From NCBI GenBank assembly GCA_021106655.1, contig JAIOTT010000489.1:1-7066 (forward strand): a stretch of 7,066 nucleotides of DNA, written 5' to 3'. Shown in pieces: positions 1-6,353 of this stretch. The notes beneath the pieces were generated by a model. It had not been told where the DNA came from. It worked only from the letters and a program-made list of their open reading frames with translations, and searched no databases. Numbering within the stretch: the first letter of the stretch is position 1; each line of letters starts with the position of its first letter. The translations under genes and the position numbers were made by a program. This stretch comes from Bacteroidales bacterium. GTDB lineage: Bacteria; Bacteroidota; Bacteroidia; Bacteroidales; SMBSF77.

Positions 1-261
1 GGGTACATTTGGCTGCAACTGGGCAATCCGGGTGGCATTGTGAGCACAGGTGTGATGACGGGGTACGTACGTGACTCATTCCCTGTGATCTGGGGTGTCA
101 CAGCCTTGATATCCATATATGCGTTCGGGGTATATGCACTATATAAAAGCATCAGGGATGAGATTAAGGAGATCGAGCGCCAGTTTGCAGATGCCCTGTT
201 CATACTGGGACGCCGGATCAGTGAGGGGCGCTCCCCTGAATGGGCTTGTCACCTTTTATAA
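1..261 (+). pseudogene. 3'-truncated type II secretion F / ArlJ-TadC-like pilus membrane protein
   Basis: The frame is open from the window edge to a TAA at 259-261, so the 5' part lies outside. The fragment shows one membrane segment (WGVTALISIYAFGVYALYK), then a charged helix and the signature FADALFILGRRISEGRSPE. That layout is typical of the T2SSF domain of archaeal ArlJ/FlaJ and TadC-like platform proteins, which sit in the membrane and drive assembly of archaella or type IV pili. In such proteins the domain continues for many more residues after the G-R-S-P-E stretch; here it stops six residues later, after W-A-C-H-L-L. GC falls abruptly at about 245-260 (34 of 60 bases are G/C in 1-60), so I read this as a gene broken at an insertion or deletion junction. 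The family call rests on motif recognition only. Confidence 0.6.
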
Positions 262-403
262 TTACATAAAACTCAGGAATTGCATAGAATAGTACACCGA
301 TAAATACGGCAATTATGAGGTAAAAATCATTCATTAGATACCCTATATATGATACAATTATCAATCCAGGTAATAGAAATAATGTTACTATGGGAATTTT
401 CAT
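218..403 (-). CDS. possible small two-helix membrane protein, C-terminus replaced at junction
   Basis: From ATG at 403 this reads 61 residues with two strongly hydrophobic segments (about residues 4-24 and 28-49) and the polar end GDKPIQGSAPH. A GTG two codons upstream (407-409) is an alternative start. I do not recognise a family. The last nine or so codons lie antisense to the broken pilus gene, so the natural C-terminus has probably been lost and replaced by read-through into host sequence. No convincing ribosome binding site precedes it. It could be a remnant, a small toxin-like or immunity-like membrane peptide, or a chance AT-rich hydrophobic frame. It is listed because the hydrophobic pattern is coherent. 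Confidence 0.3.
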   Translation of the reverse strand: MKIPIVTLFLLPGLIIVSYIGYLMNDFYLIIAVFIGVLFYAIPEFYVIIKGDKPIQGSAPH

Positions 404-502
404 AATCACTATTTACGATTAATTTTAAGTGTATAATACCGAATTGGTGGTTTCATGCTCAAAGATGTATTAATAATTGGAAATAATTTTTTTAACATAA
501 GA

Positions 503-517
503 TATTTATAATATATA
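503..517 (+). promoter_or_regulatory. TATA-like box upstream of the NYN gene
   Basis: An uninterrupted A/T run, tatttataatatata, lies about 29-43 bases before the ATG at 546. It resembles the archaeal TATA element. Transcription would begin roughly 25 bases downstream, giving a very short leader. The surrounding sequence is itself AT-rich, so specificity is low. Confidence 0.35.
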
Positions 518-532
518 AGTTCATCTTTAGAA

Positions 533-537
533 GAGGT
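533..537 (+). promoter_or_regulatory. ribosome binding site of the NYN gene
   Basis: GAGGT matches the complement of the archaeal 16S rRNA 3' end and stands 8 bases before ATG 546. It supports that start codon. Confidence 0.5.
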
Positions 538-545
538 TAAAATAT

Positions 546-1160
546 ATGGCCAGTAATCAGATTTTTGCGTTTGTGGACAATTCAAATATTTTTATAGAAT
601 CTCAAAAGGTGTATGGAATCATTCATAATGATTTTGGTATGGGGCGTAGATATAGATTAGATTTTGGTAAACTTTTTAAATATATTGCACAAAAACGGGG
701 TGATATTTTCTTTGAATCTCATGGTGTTACTTATCCAAAGCTATACGGTTCTGAGCCACCAAAAATGGATTCTCTTTGGAAATTTTTAGAAATATTGGGA
801 GTTAATGTTAAAGTCTTTACACGAAATGCATTCAATAAAGAAAAAGAAGTTGATACAGCATTGGTGTGGGATGCGGCTGAACTAATCATAAAAACAAGAA
901 ATCAAGTTAATCATAATAAAACTATTGTGATTGCTGGTGGAGATAGGGATTTCCTTAAAATATATACCGAAGGAAAAAAAGCTGGATATAAAGTAGAATT
1001 TTATTGTTGGGAACATAGTACAAGTTATGAAATAAAAAAACTCCCTACATACTATAACTTAACACCAGTAATAGATGAAATTGGATTTCTTGAAAAATAC
1101 AAATTTGAACATGATTTTGGAGAAATTAATTGGGGCAAAGTAATTCCATATGACAATTAA
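546..1160 (+). CDS. NYN domain (LabA/DUF88-type, PIN-like) predicted ribonuclease
   Basis: A 204-residue protein. It opens with FVDNSNIF (Asp11, Asn14), the first acidic motif of NYN/LabA domains. It continues with KEKEVDTALVWDAAE, where Lys100, Asp103 and Asp109 match the conserved K-x-x-D-x-x-L core, and then IVIAGGDRDFLKI, with Asp133 and Asp135 in the G-G-D-x-D-F motif. These acidic residues form the metal-binding site of PIN-like RNases, so a cytoplasmic RNA-cleaving activity is likely; the substrate is unknown. The domain takes up most of the chain, and the C-terminal tail after about residue 165 has no recognised fold. Composition is AT-rich (16 of 60 G/C in 661-720). The ATG is backed by GAGGT at 533-537. 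A 273-bp gap separates it from the restriction operon, so it is probably transcribed alone. A defence role is inferred from location only. Confidence 0.85.
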   Translation: MASNQIFAFVDNSNIFIESQKVYGIIHNDFGMGRRYRLDFGKLFKYIAQKRGDIFFESHGVTYPKLYGSEPPKMDSLWKFLEILGVNVKVFTRNAFNKEKEVDTALVWDAAELIIKTRNQVNHNKTIVIAGGDRDFLKIYTEGKKAGYKVEFYCWEHSTSYEIKKLPTYYNLTPVIDEIGFLEKYKFEHDFGEINWGKVIPYDN

Positions 1161-1348
1161 ATTGTGAATATAAATTATAAGCCGCAATAATCTATAGTAT
1201 AATAAAAATGTTCTTGAGCATCAATTAGATGTCTAGGATTTGAACGTTAGTGAAGTCTGGAGTCACTGACTCTACCGGAAGGGTGTTTTCATGGTCGGAA
1301 ATGCATAAATATTCAAGAAACTCCTTAGGGTTAAAAAAGCGGACGCAA

Positions 1349-1366
1349 CTATTTAGTTCTAAATAG
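1349..1366. promoter_or_regulatory. perfect 8+8 dyad upstream of the restriction operon, possible operator
   Basis: CTATTTAG, a 2-base spacer and CTAAATAG form a perfect inverted repeat centred 76-77 bases before the start of the methyltransferase gene. The position just upstream of a likely promoter, together with the symmetry, fits a binding site for a dimeric regulator. No controller (C) protein gene is seen in the window, so the regulator would lie elsewhere. A transcript hairpin with a 2-base loop is unlikely, so a DNA-level site is preferred. Confidence 0.35.
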
Positions 1367-1385
1367 CTTATCCAATCAAATAGTA

Positions 1386-1396
1386 ATAATTATTTA
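1386..1396 (+). promoter_or_regulatory. weak TATA-like element for the restriction operon
   Basis: An A/T run (aataattattt) centred about 43 bases before ATG 1434 would place transcription start near 1415, ahead of a weak AGGTTG at 1420-1425. It is one of several AT runs here and is only a candidate. Confidence 0.2.
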
Positions 1397-1433
1397 GGAT
1401 GGTATTATTTTAACCTCAAAGGTTGTTGAAAAA

Positions 1434-3485
1434 ATGAAGCAAGTGGATATAATTCAAACGATACTCAAAGATAGTAATTATCATCTTTCTCTTTTCAAAA
1501 AAGATGAAATCAACACGTTAAGAGATAAAGTTTTCACAAAAGAAGTACGAGGGAAAGAGTCCTCCTTTGTAACCTGTATCGTTCGAGACAAAGATATTCA
1601 ACTCAAACCCGAAGAAATAGTCCGTCAACTCTTTGTTGGACGCCTGATAGATGAGTACGATTATCCAAAAAAACGGTTGGCTTTTGAACACGCTGTCGTG
1701 TTCGGGCGTGAAAAGAAAAGCGCCGATATTGTCATTTTTGATAAAGACCGTCCTGATACACCTTACATCATTGTTGAACTCAAAAAACCAAAACTGAAAG
1801 ATGGTAAAAACCAGCTTCGTTCCTATTGCAATGCCACCGGCGCACCTATCGGCGTATGGACAAATGGAGAGCAGATTTCCCACTACCACCGTAAAGATCC
1901 AAATTATTTTGAAGATATAACCGATATTCCAAAGGCTGACCAAAGCTTGGAAGATATTCTAAGCGGGCGGTTTACACTTAAAGACCTCATTATTAAGGAT
2001 AAAATTGCCAATGAGCGCAAATCACTAAAAGACATCATTTTGGAAATGGAAGACGAAGTGCTGGCAAATGCTGGTGTGGATGTTTTCGAGGAAGTCTTCA
2101 AGCTGATATTCACTAAGCTCTACGATGAAATTTCAAGCAAAAAGGACAAAACGAGAATAGAGGATTTCATTTACGACAAACTTGATGATGAAGAACGGGG
2201 AGATTACGACAAGCTCAAAGAAACGCTTGCCGAACTTGACGATAAGAGATTCCGGGTGATGGAGTTTCGTAATACAGGACAAACGGAAACTGAACTTTAT
2301 GATAAAATCCAGTCACTTTTCGACAAAGCTAAAGAAAAATGGCCGGGTGTATTTCCAGAAAGTGCAAGCTTTGACCTGAGCCACAGCCATTTAGCCGTAT
2401 GTGTTTCCAGTCTACAGGATATTAAACTGTTCAACTCGAATCTGTTGGTAGTTGATGAAGCCTTTGAATACCTTGTCAACAAAAGCTCCAAAGGCGAAAA
2501 AGGACAGTATTTCACCCCGCGTCATGTCATTGATATGTGCGTTAAAATGCTCAATCCTATACGGGGCGAATATATGATTGATACTGCATCTGGTAGTTGT
2601 GGTTTTCCGGTGCATACCATATTCCATATTACAAATCACCTATTTACCAATGCTGAGATTTCAGAAGAGGACAAAGAAGATGTTTTAAAAGTATTTGGGA
2701 TTGATTTTGATGAAAAGAGCGTGCGTGTTGCCAGAACCCTCAATCTTATTGCGGGTGATGGAGAAACCAATGTCTTGCACCTGAATTCCCTTGATTATGA
2801 ACGATGGAACGACAAGGAAAAGGACCGCAAATGGCTGGATACTTATGGTAAAGGCTACAAGCGATTGGAAAAACTGATGGTTGACAAAGACGAAAAAAAG
2901 CAGTTTCAGTTTGATGTGCTAATGGCAAATCCACCTTTTGCAGGAGATATTAAGGAATCCCGCATAATTCACAAATACGAACTCGGTTTTAATGCCAATG
3001 GCAAGGCACAAAATAAGGTCGGGCGAGATATTCTCTTTATTGAGCGCAATCTGGATTTTCTCAAAACCGGCGGACGCATGGCAATAGTGTTGCCACAAGG
3101 TCGCTTTAATAACACCTCGGATAAACGCATTCGTGAATTTATTGCTGAACATGCCCGTATTCTTGCTGTAGTTAGTCTGCATCAAAACAGCTTCAAGCCA
3201 CATACTGGGACTAAAACCAGTGTTTTATTTGTGCAGAAATGGGATGATGAACTTTGCCCGAAGAAAGAAGATTATCCTATCTTTTTTGCTGTATCCGAAA
3301 AAGGCGGTAAGGACAATTCCGGTGATTATAACTTTGTTCCAAATGGCAACGGTCAGTACAAGCTGGACAAAAACGGACACATAATCGTTGACCATGACCT
3401 GCACAATCATGATGGTGAACTATTGGATGGGGTGGCGGAAGCTTTTATTGAGTTTGCGAAGACTGAGAATTTCTCTTTTTGGTAG
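1434..3485 (+). CDS. hsdM: nuclease-methyltransferase fusion subunit of a BcgI-like / type I-like R-M system
   Basis: A 683-residue fusion. Residues about 55-155 form a PD-(D/E)XK nuclease domain of the HsdR N-terminal (HSDR_N_2) type: Glu85, then Asp98 in SADIVIFD, Glu115 and Lys117 in IIVELKKPK, and a Q-x3-Y element (QLRSY, 127-131). Residues about 215-330 look like the helical N-terminal part of HsdM. From about 345 comes an N6-adenine methyltransferase: GQYFTP (358-362), motif I DTASGSCGF (383-391, SAM binding) and motif IV NPPF (499-502, catalytic). The protein should therefore both methylate adenine and cut DNA, using the specificity subunit encoded 12 bases downstream. No helicase/translocase (HsdR) is encoded nearby, so the closest architecture is type IIB BcgI (RM subunit plus S subunit). 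Alternatively, a distant HsdR could exist. All key residues are intact. The ATG has only a weak AGGTTG in front. Confidence 0.9.
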   Translation: MKQVDIIQTILKDSNYHLSLFKKDEINTLRDKVFTKEVRGKESSFVTCIVRDKDIQLKPEEIVRQLFVGRLIDEYDYPKKRLAFEHAVVFGREKKSADIVIFDKDRPDTPYIIVELKKPKLKDGKNQLRSYCNATGAPIGVWTNGEQISHYHRKDPNYFEDITDIPKADQSLEDILSGRFTLKDLIIKDKIANERKSLKDIILEMEDEVLANAGVDVFEEVFKLIFTKLYDEISSKKDKTRIEDFIYDKLDDEERGDYDKLKETLAELDDKRFRVMEFRNTGQTETELYDKIQSLFDKAKEKWPGVFPESASFDLSHSHLAVCVSSLQDIKLFNSNLLVVDEAFEYLVNKSSKGEKGQYFTPRHVIDMCVKMLNPIRGEYMIDTASGSCGFPVHTIFHITNHLFTNAEISEEDKEDVLKVFGIDFDEKSVRVARTLNLIAGDGETNVLHLNSLDYERWNDKEKDRKWLDTYGKGYKRLEKLMVDKDEKKQFQFDVLMANPPFAGDIKESRIIHKYELGFNANGKAQNKVGRDILFIERNLDFLKTGGRMAIVLPQGRFNNTSDKRIREFIAEHARILAVVSLHQNSFKPHTGTKTSVLFVQKWDDELCPKKEDYPIFFAVSEKGGKDNSGDYNFVPNGNGQYKLDKNGHIIVDHDLHNHDGELLDGVAEAFIEFAKTENFSFW

Positions 3486-3489
3486 GAGG
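3484..3489 (+). promoter_or_regulatory. strong ribosome binding site of hsdS overlapping the upstream stop
   Basis: AGGAGG overlaps the TAG of the methyltransferase gene (3483-3485) and lies 8 bases before ATG 3498, inside an all-purine run. It fixes the hsdS start and suggests coupled translation. Confidence 0.65.
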
Positions 3490-3497
3490 GGGGAGGG

Positions 3498-4922
3498 ATG
3501 CAGTATTCAGTTGTGAATTTTGCCAAAGTAGCCACTTTGCCCACCTTTAGGTTTGATTCTGAGTACTTTTTGCCGGTGTATCTTCAATTCGAAAAGATTA
3601 TAAAAAACAAACACGACAAATTTGTAACATTAAAAGAATTAAATCTAAAAATAGATGCGAGTGCCTTTTATCCCAGTCTTGAACCGTATTACGGTTTAGG
3701 AACAATGCCATTCATACGAGTTCTAGATACCAACATAAGAATTGATTATGATAATTGCATCAAAATACCAACGGATATTTTAAATGAATATAAGACTCTC
3801 AAAACAGGCAAAAGGGGAGATATTATATTAACAAAAGGAGGCAGCGTTGCTAGAATAGGTCTACTAGAAAAAGACAGTGTTTTAAGTAGGGATTTAATCT
3901 TTGTTAACACTTCGAAATTACCAGAAAAAGATTACGTATTCATCTTTTACTATTTTCTAACAGAATTTTACAACAAGCTCTTAATTCGTTCTTCATCAAT
4001 GACGGCACAGCCACATCTTACTTTAACTTTAGTAAAACACATTCCACTATATACTCCGACTAAGCCTTTCAGGGATTTTATTTACGACCTTCATTGCCAA
4101 AATGTAAGATACCATCAAAATTCAAAGCAACTTTACAGCGAAGCTCAAACCCTGCTCCTATCCGAACTTAACCTTCTAAATTGGAAACCAAAACACCAAC
4201 TGAGCTTTATTAAAAATTACTCGGACACTCAACAAGCCGGGCGCTTTGATGCTGAATATTTCCAGCCGAAATATGATGAGATTGTTGAGGTACTTGTCAA
4301 TAAGCACCGTGCAAAGCCGATTGGTGATTACGATATTTTTGATATTACGACAGGACAATATTCGGAGGAATATGTCGAATCTAACAAAGGAGCACCTTAT
4401 ATAAGAGGAACAGATTTAACAAACGGTAGTGTTGATATTGACAACCTTTTGTACCTGCCCATAAAAAGTCAGATAGAAGATAAAAAGGCAAAGGCAGGAG
4501 ATGTAGTAGTAACTAGAGTTGGCACAATTGGCTTGTCAGCAAGAATTCCAAAGGAATGCGAAGGAGGTACAATTAGTGACAATTTAATTCGCATTAGAAT
4601 ATCTGATAAAGAGAAGATTGATACGTATTATCTGTTAGTATATCTAAATTCGATAGTTGGCAAAGAATTAATGTTAAGAAATGGGCGTGGCAGTGTACAG
4701 CAAAGACTTAATCAAGAAACATTAAAAGAAATCGTCTTCCCAATTTTGCCTTTTGACAAACAATTGTCCATAGCTGAGAAAATAACCGAATCCTTTAACC
4801 TAAGAAAACAATCAAAGCACCTGCTGGAATGTGCCAAAAAAGCGGTAGAGATCGCAATTGAGAAATCTGAAGAAGAGGCTGAAATATGGTTAAAAGAAAA
4901 AATGGGGATAATTGATGCCTAA
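3498..4922 (+). CDS. hsdS: two-TRD DNA specificity subunit HsdS
   Basis: A 474-residue specificity subunit built of two homologous halves. Each begins with R-F-D-x-E-Y-F-x-P-x-Y (residues 18-27 and 249-258). Each target-recognition domain then shows a P-(F/Y)-I-R-x-x-D element (71-77 and 300-306), a K-x-G-D-(I/V) strand (105-109 and 332-336) and a Q-x-x-L element (171-174 and 401-404). Each half ends in a helical spacer (about 188-228 and 420-465). The subunit reads a bipartite DNA site and delivers the fusion subunit to it. Composition is mosaic: 13 of 60 bases are G/C in 3601-3660 (TRD1) and 18 of 60 in 4561-4620 (TRD2), against 27 of 60 in the central conserved part (4261-4320). That fits TRD exchange. 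The stop overlaps the start of the next gene. Confidence 0.9.
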   Translation: MQYSVVNFAKVATLPTFRFDSEYFLPVYLQFEKIIKNKHDKFVTLKELNLKIDASAFYPSLEPYYGLGTMPFIRVLDTNIRIDYDNCIKIPTDILNEYKTLKTGKRGDIILTKGGSVARIGLLEKDSVLSRDLIFVNTSKLPEKDYVFIFYYFLTEFYNKLLIRSSSMTAQPHLTLTLVKHIPLYTPTKPFRDFIYDLHCQNVRYHQNSKQLYSEAQTLLLSELNLLNWKPKHQLSFIKNYSDTQQAGRFDAEYFQPKYDEIVEVLVNKHRAKPIGDYDIFDITTGQYSEEYVESNKGAPYIRGTDLTNGSVDIDNLLYLPIKSQIEDKKAKAGDVVVTRVGTIGLSARIPKECEGGTISDNLIRIRISDKEKIDTYYLLVYLNSIVGKELMLRNGRGSVQQRLNQETLKEIVFPILPFDKQLSIAEKITESFNLRKQSKHLLECAKKAVEIAIEKSEEEAEIWLKEKMGIIDA

Positions 4923-5703
4923 TACTAATCAATATACAGAAAATGCGGAAAAATGGAGAGTTCTTTCAGATATTGATTATTTTACACAATTTGTTAAAGC
5001 ATGGATTGCGTTTAATGCTTGGTACAAAAACAATTTCCCAACTTTAAAATCAGATAAAGAGGCAATTAGAGCAATTAAGACCGGTGATAACAGATTTAAG
5101 GACAAATTAGAACGTTTACTCAATGGGGACGATAACGATAGTAAGCTCATTAAAAATGAAATTTCCAATCTTCATTATCAATTAGAAAGACATCAAGTCA
5201 AAAATAAAGAGCACCGCATTTCTTTTGAAAAAATAATTATCGAGGAAAATCCTAAAACTCACGAAACATTTCAAAGAAATACATTAACATATGAAGTTAA
5301 AAGGAACCGTAATAATCATAAGCTTATAGAGTTGAAAATCACTGATCGAAATGGCAATAATAAATTACTACTTAAACAAAACAATGGCTACGATTTAGCT
5401 GAATTGGAAAATGATGACCAATACCAAAGTCTTAGCCCTATCCAGAAAAAAAATCTAAAATATTGTTATGAAGAAATAAATCCACATAAATCAATCAGTC
5501 TACTTACACATGAGGTGGATTATATTCAAATAGGTAGTTATCAGTTCATTGATGATATTGACAAAATATGTAAAGGAGTTATTACAGCTCTCTACTTATT
5601 AAGAAATTCATTATTTCATGGTCAAATTATACCGGATAAAGAAACAAATAAAGTGTATGAGCCAGCATACCATATTTTACATAAATTAGTTGAAGAACTT
5701 TAA
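4915..5703 (+). CDS. HEPN-like predicted ribonuclease linked to the R-M operon
   Basis: A 262-residue protein from ATG 4915, which overlaps the hsdS stop by 8 bases; a TTG at 4912 is possible but less likely. The N-terminus has the aromatic helix FVKAWIAFNAWY (about 26-37). Near the end stands ALYLLRNSLFHGQI, with Arg230 and His235 making a perfect R-x4-H motif, followed by a further helix (YEPAYHILHKLVEEL). This end pattern is characteristic of HEPN domains, where the Arg and His are the RNase active-site residues. The middle (about 60-200) is rich in Lys, Asn and charged residues and matches nothing I recognise; it may be an insertion or sensing domain. Tight coupling to hsdS implies a joint function, and I infer an RNA-cleaving back-up or a regulator of the restriction enzyme. 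No membrane segment or signal peptide is visible. An inactive HEPN acting only as an adaptor cannot be excluded. Confidence 0.65.
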   Translation: MPNTNQYTENAEKWRVLSDIDYFTQFVKAWIAFNAWYKNNFPTLKSDKEAIRAIKTGDNRFKDKLERLLNGDDNDSKLIKNEISNLHYQLERHQVKNKEHRISFEKIIIEENPKTHETFQRNTLTYEVKRNRNNHKLIELKITDRNGNNKLLLKQNNGYDLAELENDDQYQSLSPIQKKNLKYCYEEINPHKSISLLTHEVDYIQIGSYQFIDDIDKICKGVITALYLLRNSLFHGQIIPDKETNKVYEPAYHILHKLVEEL

Positions 5704-5705
5704 TG

Positions 5706-5726
5706 GTGAATAAAAATGTTTTTCAC
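5706..5726 (+). terminator. hairpin just after the restriction operon
   Basis: GTGAA and TTCAC pair around an A/T-rich interior whose AAA and TTT can extend the stem after one mismatch. It starts 3 bases after the TAA at 5701-5703. Its position fits a 3' end or terminator, but the stem is short and no long T-run follows. Confidence 0.3.
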
Positions 5727-5830
5727 TTATAGAGGCAGTCCAACAATTACTGTCAGTAACAAATCTCTTGGTTCCTTTTCGATTTAAAGCTCAAATTCGT
5801 TTATTTTTTCTTTGGATTTTGAATCTTATA

Positions 5831-6071
5831 TTCCGCAGGTATACTTTGAAAACAAATCTTTTTTTCAAACATTGAATAATGCCTAATGATTGTGTTTTTC
5901 GGTATTTTTAGATAAATGGTTTGAAAAGATGCATGTCTATTTTCTGCCGAAATTGGCAAATCTTATATTCAAAACGTGTCTTTTATGCATTCACAATATA
6001 AATATAATATCTTAGAAATATGTAAACCACTATCAAGAGAAATTATTTAAAATTTACGGATACCTGCGGAA
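5831..6071. repeat. 241-bp AT-rich segment with 12-bp terminal inverted repeats, possible MITE-like remnant
   Basis: The 5704-6060 stretch contains no gene I can support; all frames are short and stop-rich. Within it, TTCCGCAGGTAT (5831-5842) and its exact reverse complement ATACCTGCGGAA (6060-6071) bound a 217-bp AT-rich interior. Perfect 12-base inverted ends at this spacing suggest a miniature inverted-repeat element or the ends of a decayed insertion sequence. I see no convincing target-site duplication; the only shared flanking word is ttgaat, at unequal distances. The right repeat coincides with the return to GC-rich DNA. Confidence 0.35.
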
Positions 6072-6353
6072 AGTGAGTTGAATTACTGGACAGTCTCTAT
6101 ACTGCCCGATAGCCAGTAATACCTGTCATTTGGGGCAGACCCTGACACCAATGGCATTCTGAACGACACACCGCCGGGTCTGGTGATAAATAATGGTAAC
6201 GTCATCTACTATAAGTTGAGGAGCGACGGCAAGAGGCTGGTAAAGCTCCAGGACCAGGTCCACATTCGCGAAGGCGAACTGGTAAACGGCAGGTGGTTGC
6301 CCAGGTCGGTGGACGGACTGGGGCAGGCGTTTGTGTTCACAGGCGACAGCCAG
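6072..6353 (+). pseudogene. fragment of a secreted / pilin-like gene
   Basis: In one plus-strand frame, apart from a single TAA at 6117-6119, the DNA reads as a coherent protein: ESELNYWTVSILP, then LSFGADPDTNGILNDTPPG, VINNGNVIYYKLRSDGKRL and VNGRWLPRS. The Gly/Asn/Asp-rich, beta-type character suits an extracellular protein such as an archaeal type IV pilin-like product. GC is high (34 of 60 in 6241-6300) with G/C-rich third positions, like the pilus fragment at the left edge and unlike the defence genes. Both ends are missing: the left side meets the inverted-repeat segment and the right side runs into the transposase remnant. A GTG at 6183 opens a 67-codon frame, but its last 10 or so codons are antisense to the transposase. 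I do not recognise a named family. Confidence 0.45.
6082..6120. repeat. nested inverted repeat
   Basis: ATTACTGG (6082-6089) and CCAGTAAT (6113-6120) are perfect reverse complements, with CAGT (6091-6094) and ACTG (6101-6104) nested inside. The right arm contains the TAA that interrupts the pilin-like fragment. It may be a transcript hairpin or a scar at a junction. Confidence 0.4.

Larger units (their letters stand above)
1161..1433. other. intergenic region with probable TnpB 3'-end remnant
   Basis: No intact gene is visible. The plus-strand stretch about 1221-1345 is less AT-rich than its surroundings. In one broken frame it reads like the tail of an IS200/IS605 TnpB: a T-L-V-K-S-like segment standing where TnpB proteins often have T-P-V-E-S, then M-H-K-Y-S-R-N-S. 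The DNA attcaagaaactcctta at 1312-1328 resembles the attcaag(a/g)aa-ctcc ends typical of such elements. It also holds a small AGTGA/TCACT stem near 1250-1270. If correct, this is a decayed element end, possibly with a remnant of its guide (omega) RNA, lying between the NYN gene and the restriction operon. The frame is interrupted by stops and I recall the motifs from memory, so the call is tentative. Confidence 0.3.

Noticed and set aside
1518..1943. 141-residue minus-strand frame inside the methyltransferase gene
   Set aside because: It is antisense to the nuclease domain, whose motifs are clearly encoded on the plus strand; it has no independent motifs or binding site.
2919..3203. 94-residue minus-strand frame opposite the methylase catalytic region
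   Set aside because: It is a shadow of the NPPF-containing region, with no recognisable protein features.
4915..5703. Reading the third operon gene as a controller or anti-restriction protein
   Set aside because: It lacks a helix-turn-helix and is far longer than C proteins; the R-x4-H near the C-terminus fits HEPN better.
5704..6059. Possible hidden gene or CRISPR-like repeats in the AT-rich gap after the operon
   Set aside because: All frames are broken by stops. The recurring word tcttatattc appears only twice, with no regular spacing, so there is no array and no supportable gene.
5821..6090. ttgaat words outside the 12-bp inverted repeats as a target-site duplication
   Set aside because: They sit at different distances from the two repeat ends and are short AT-rich words expected by chance.
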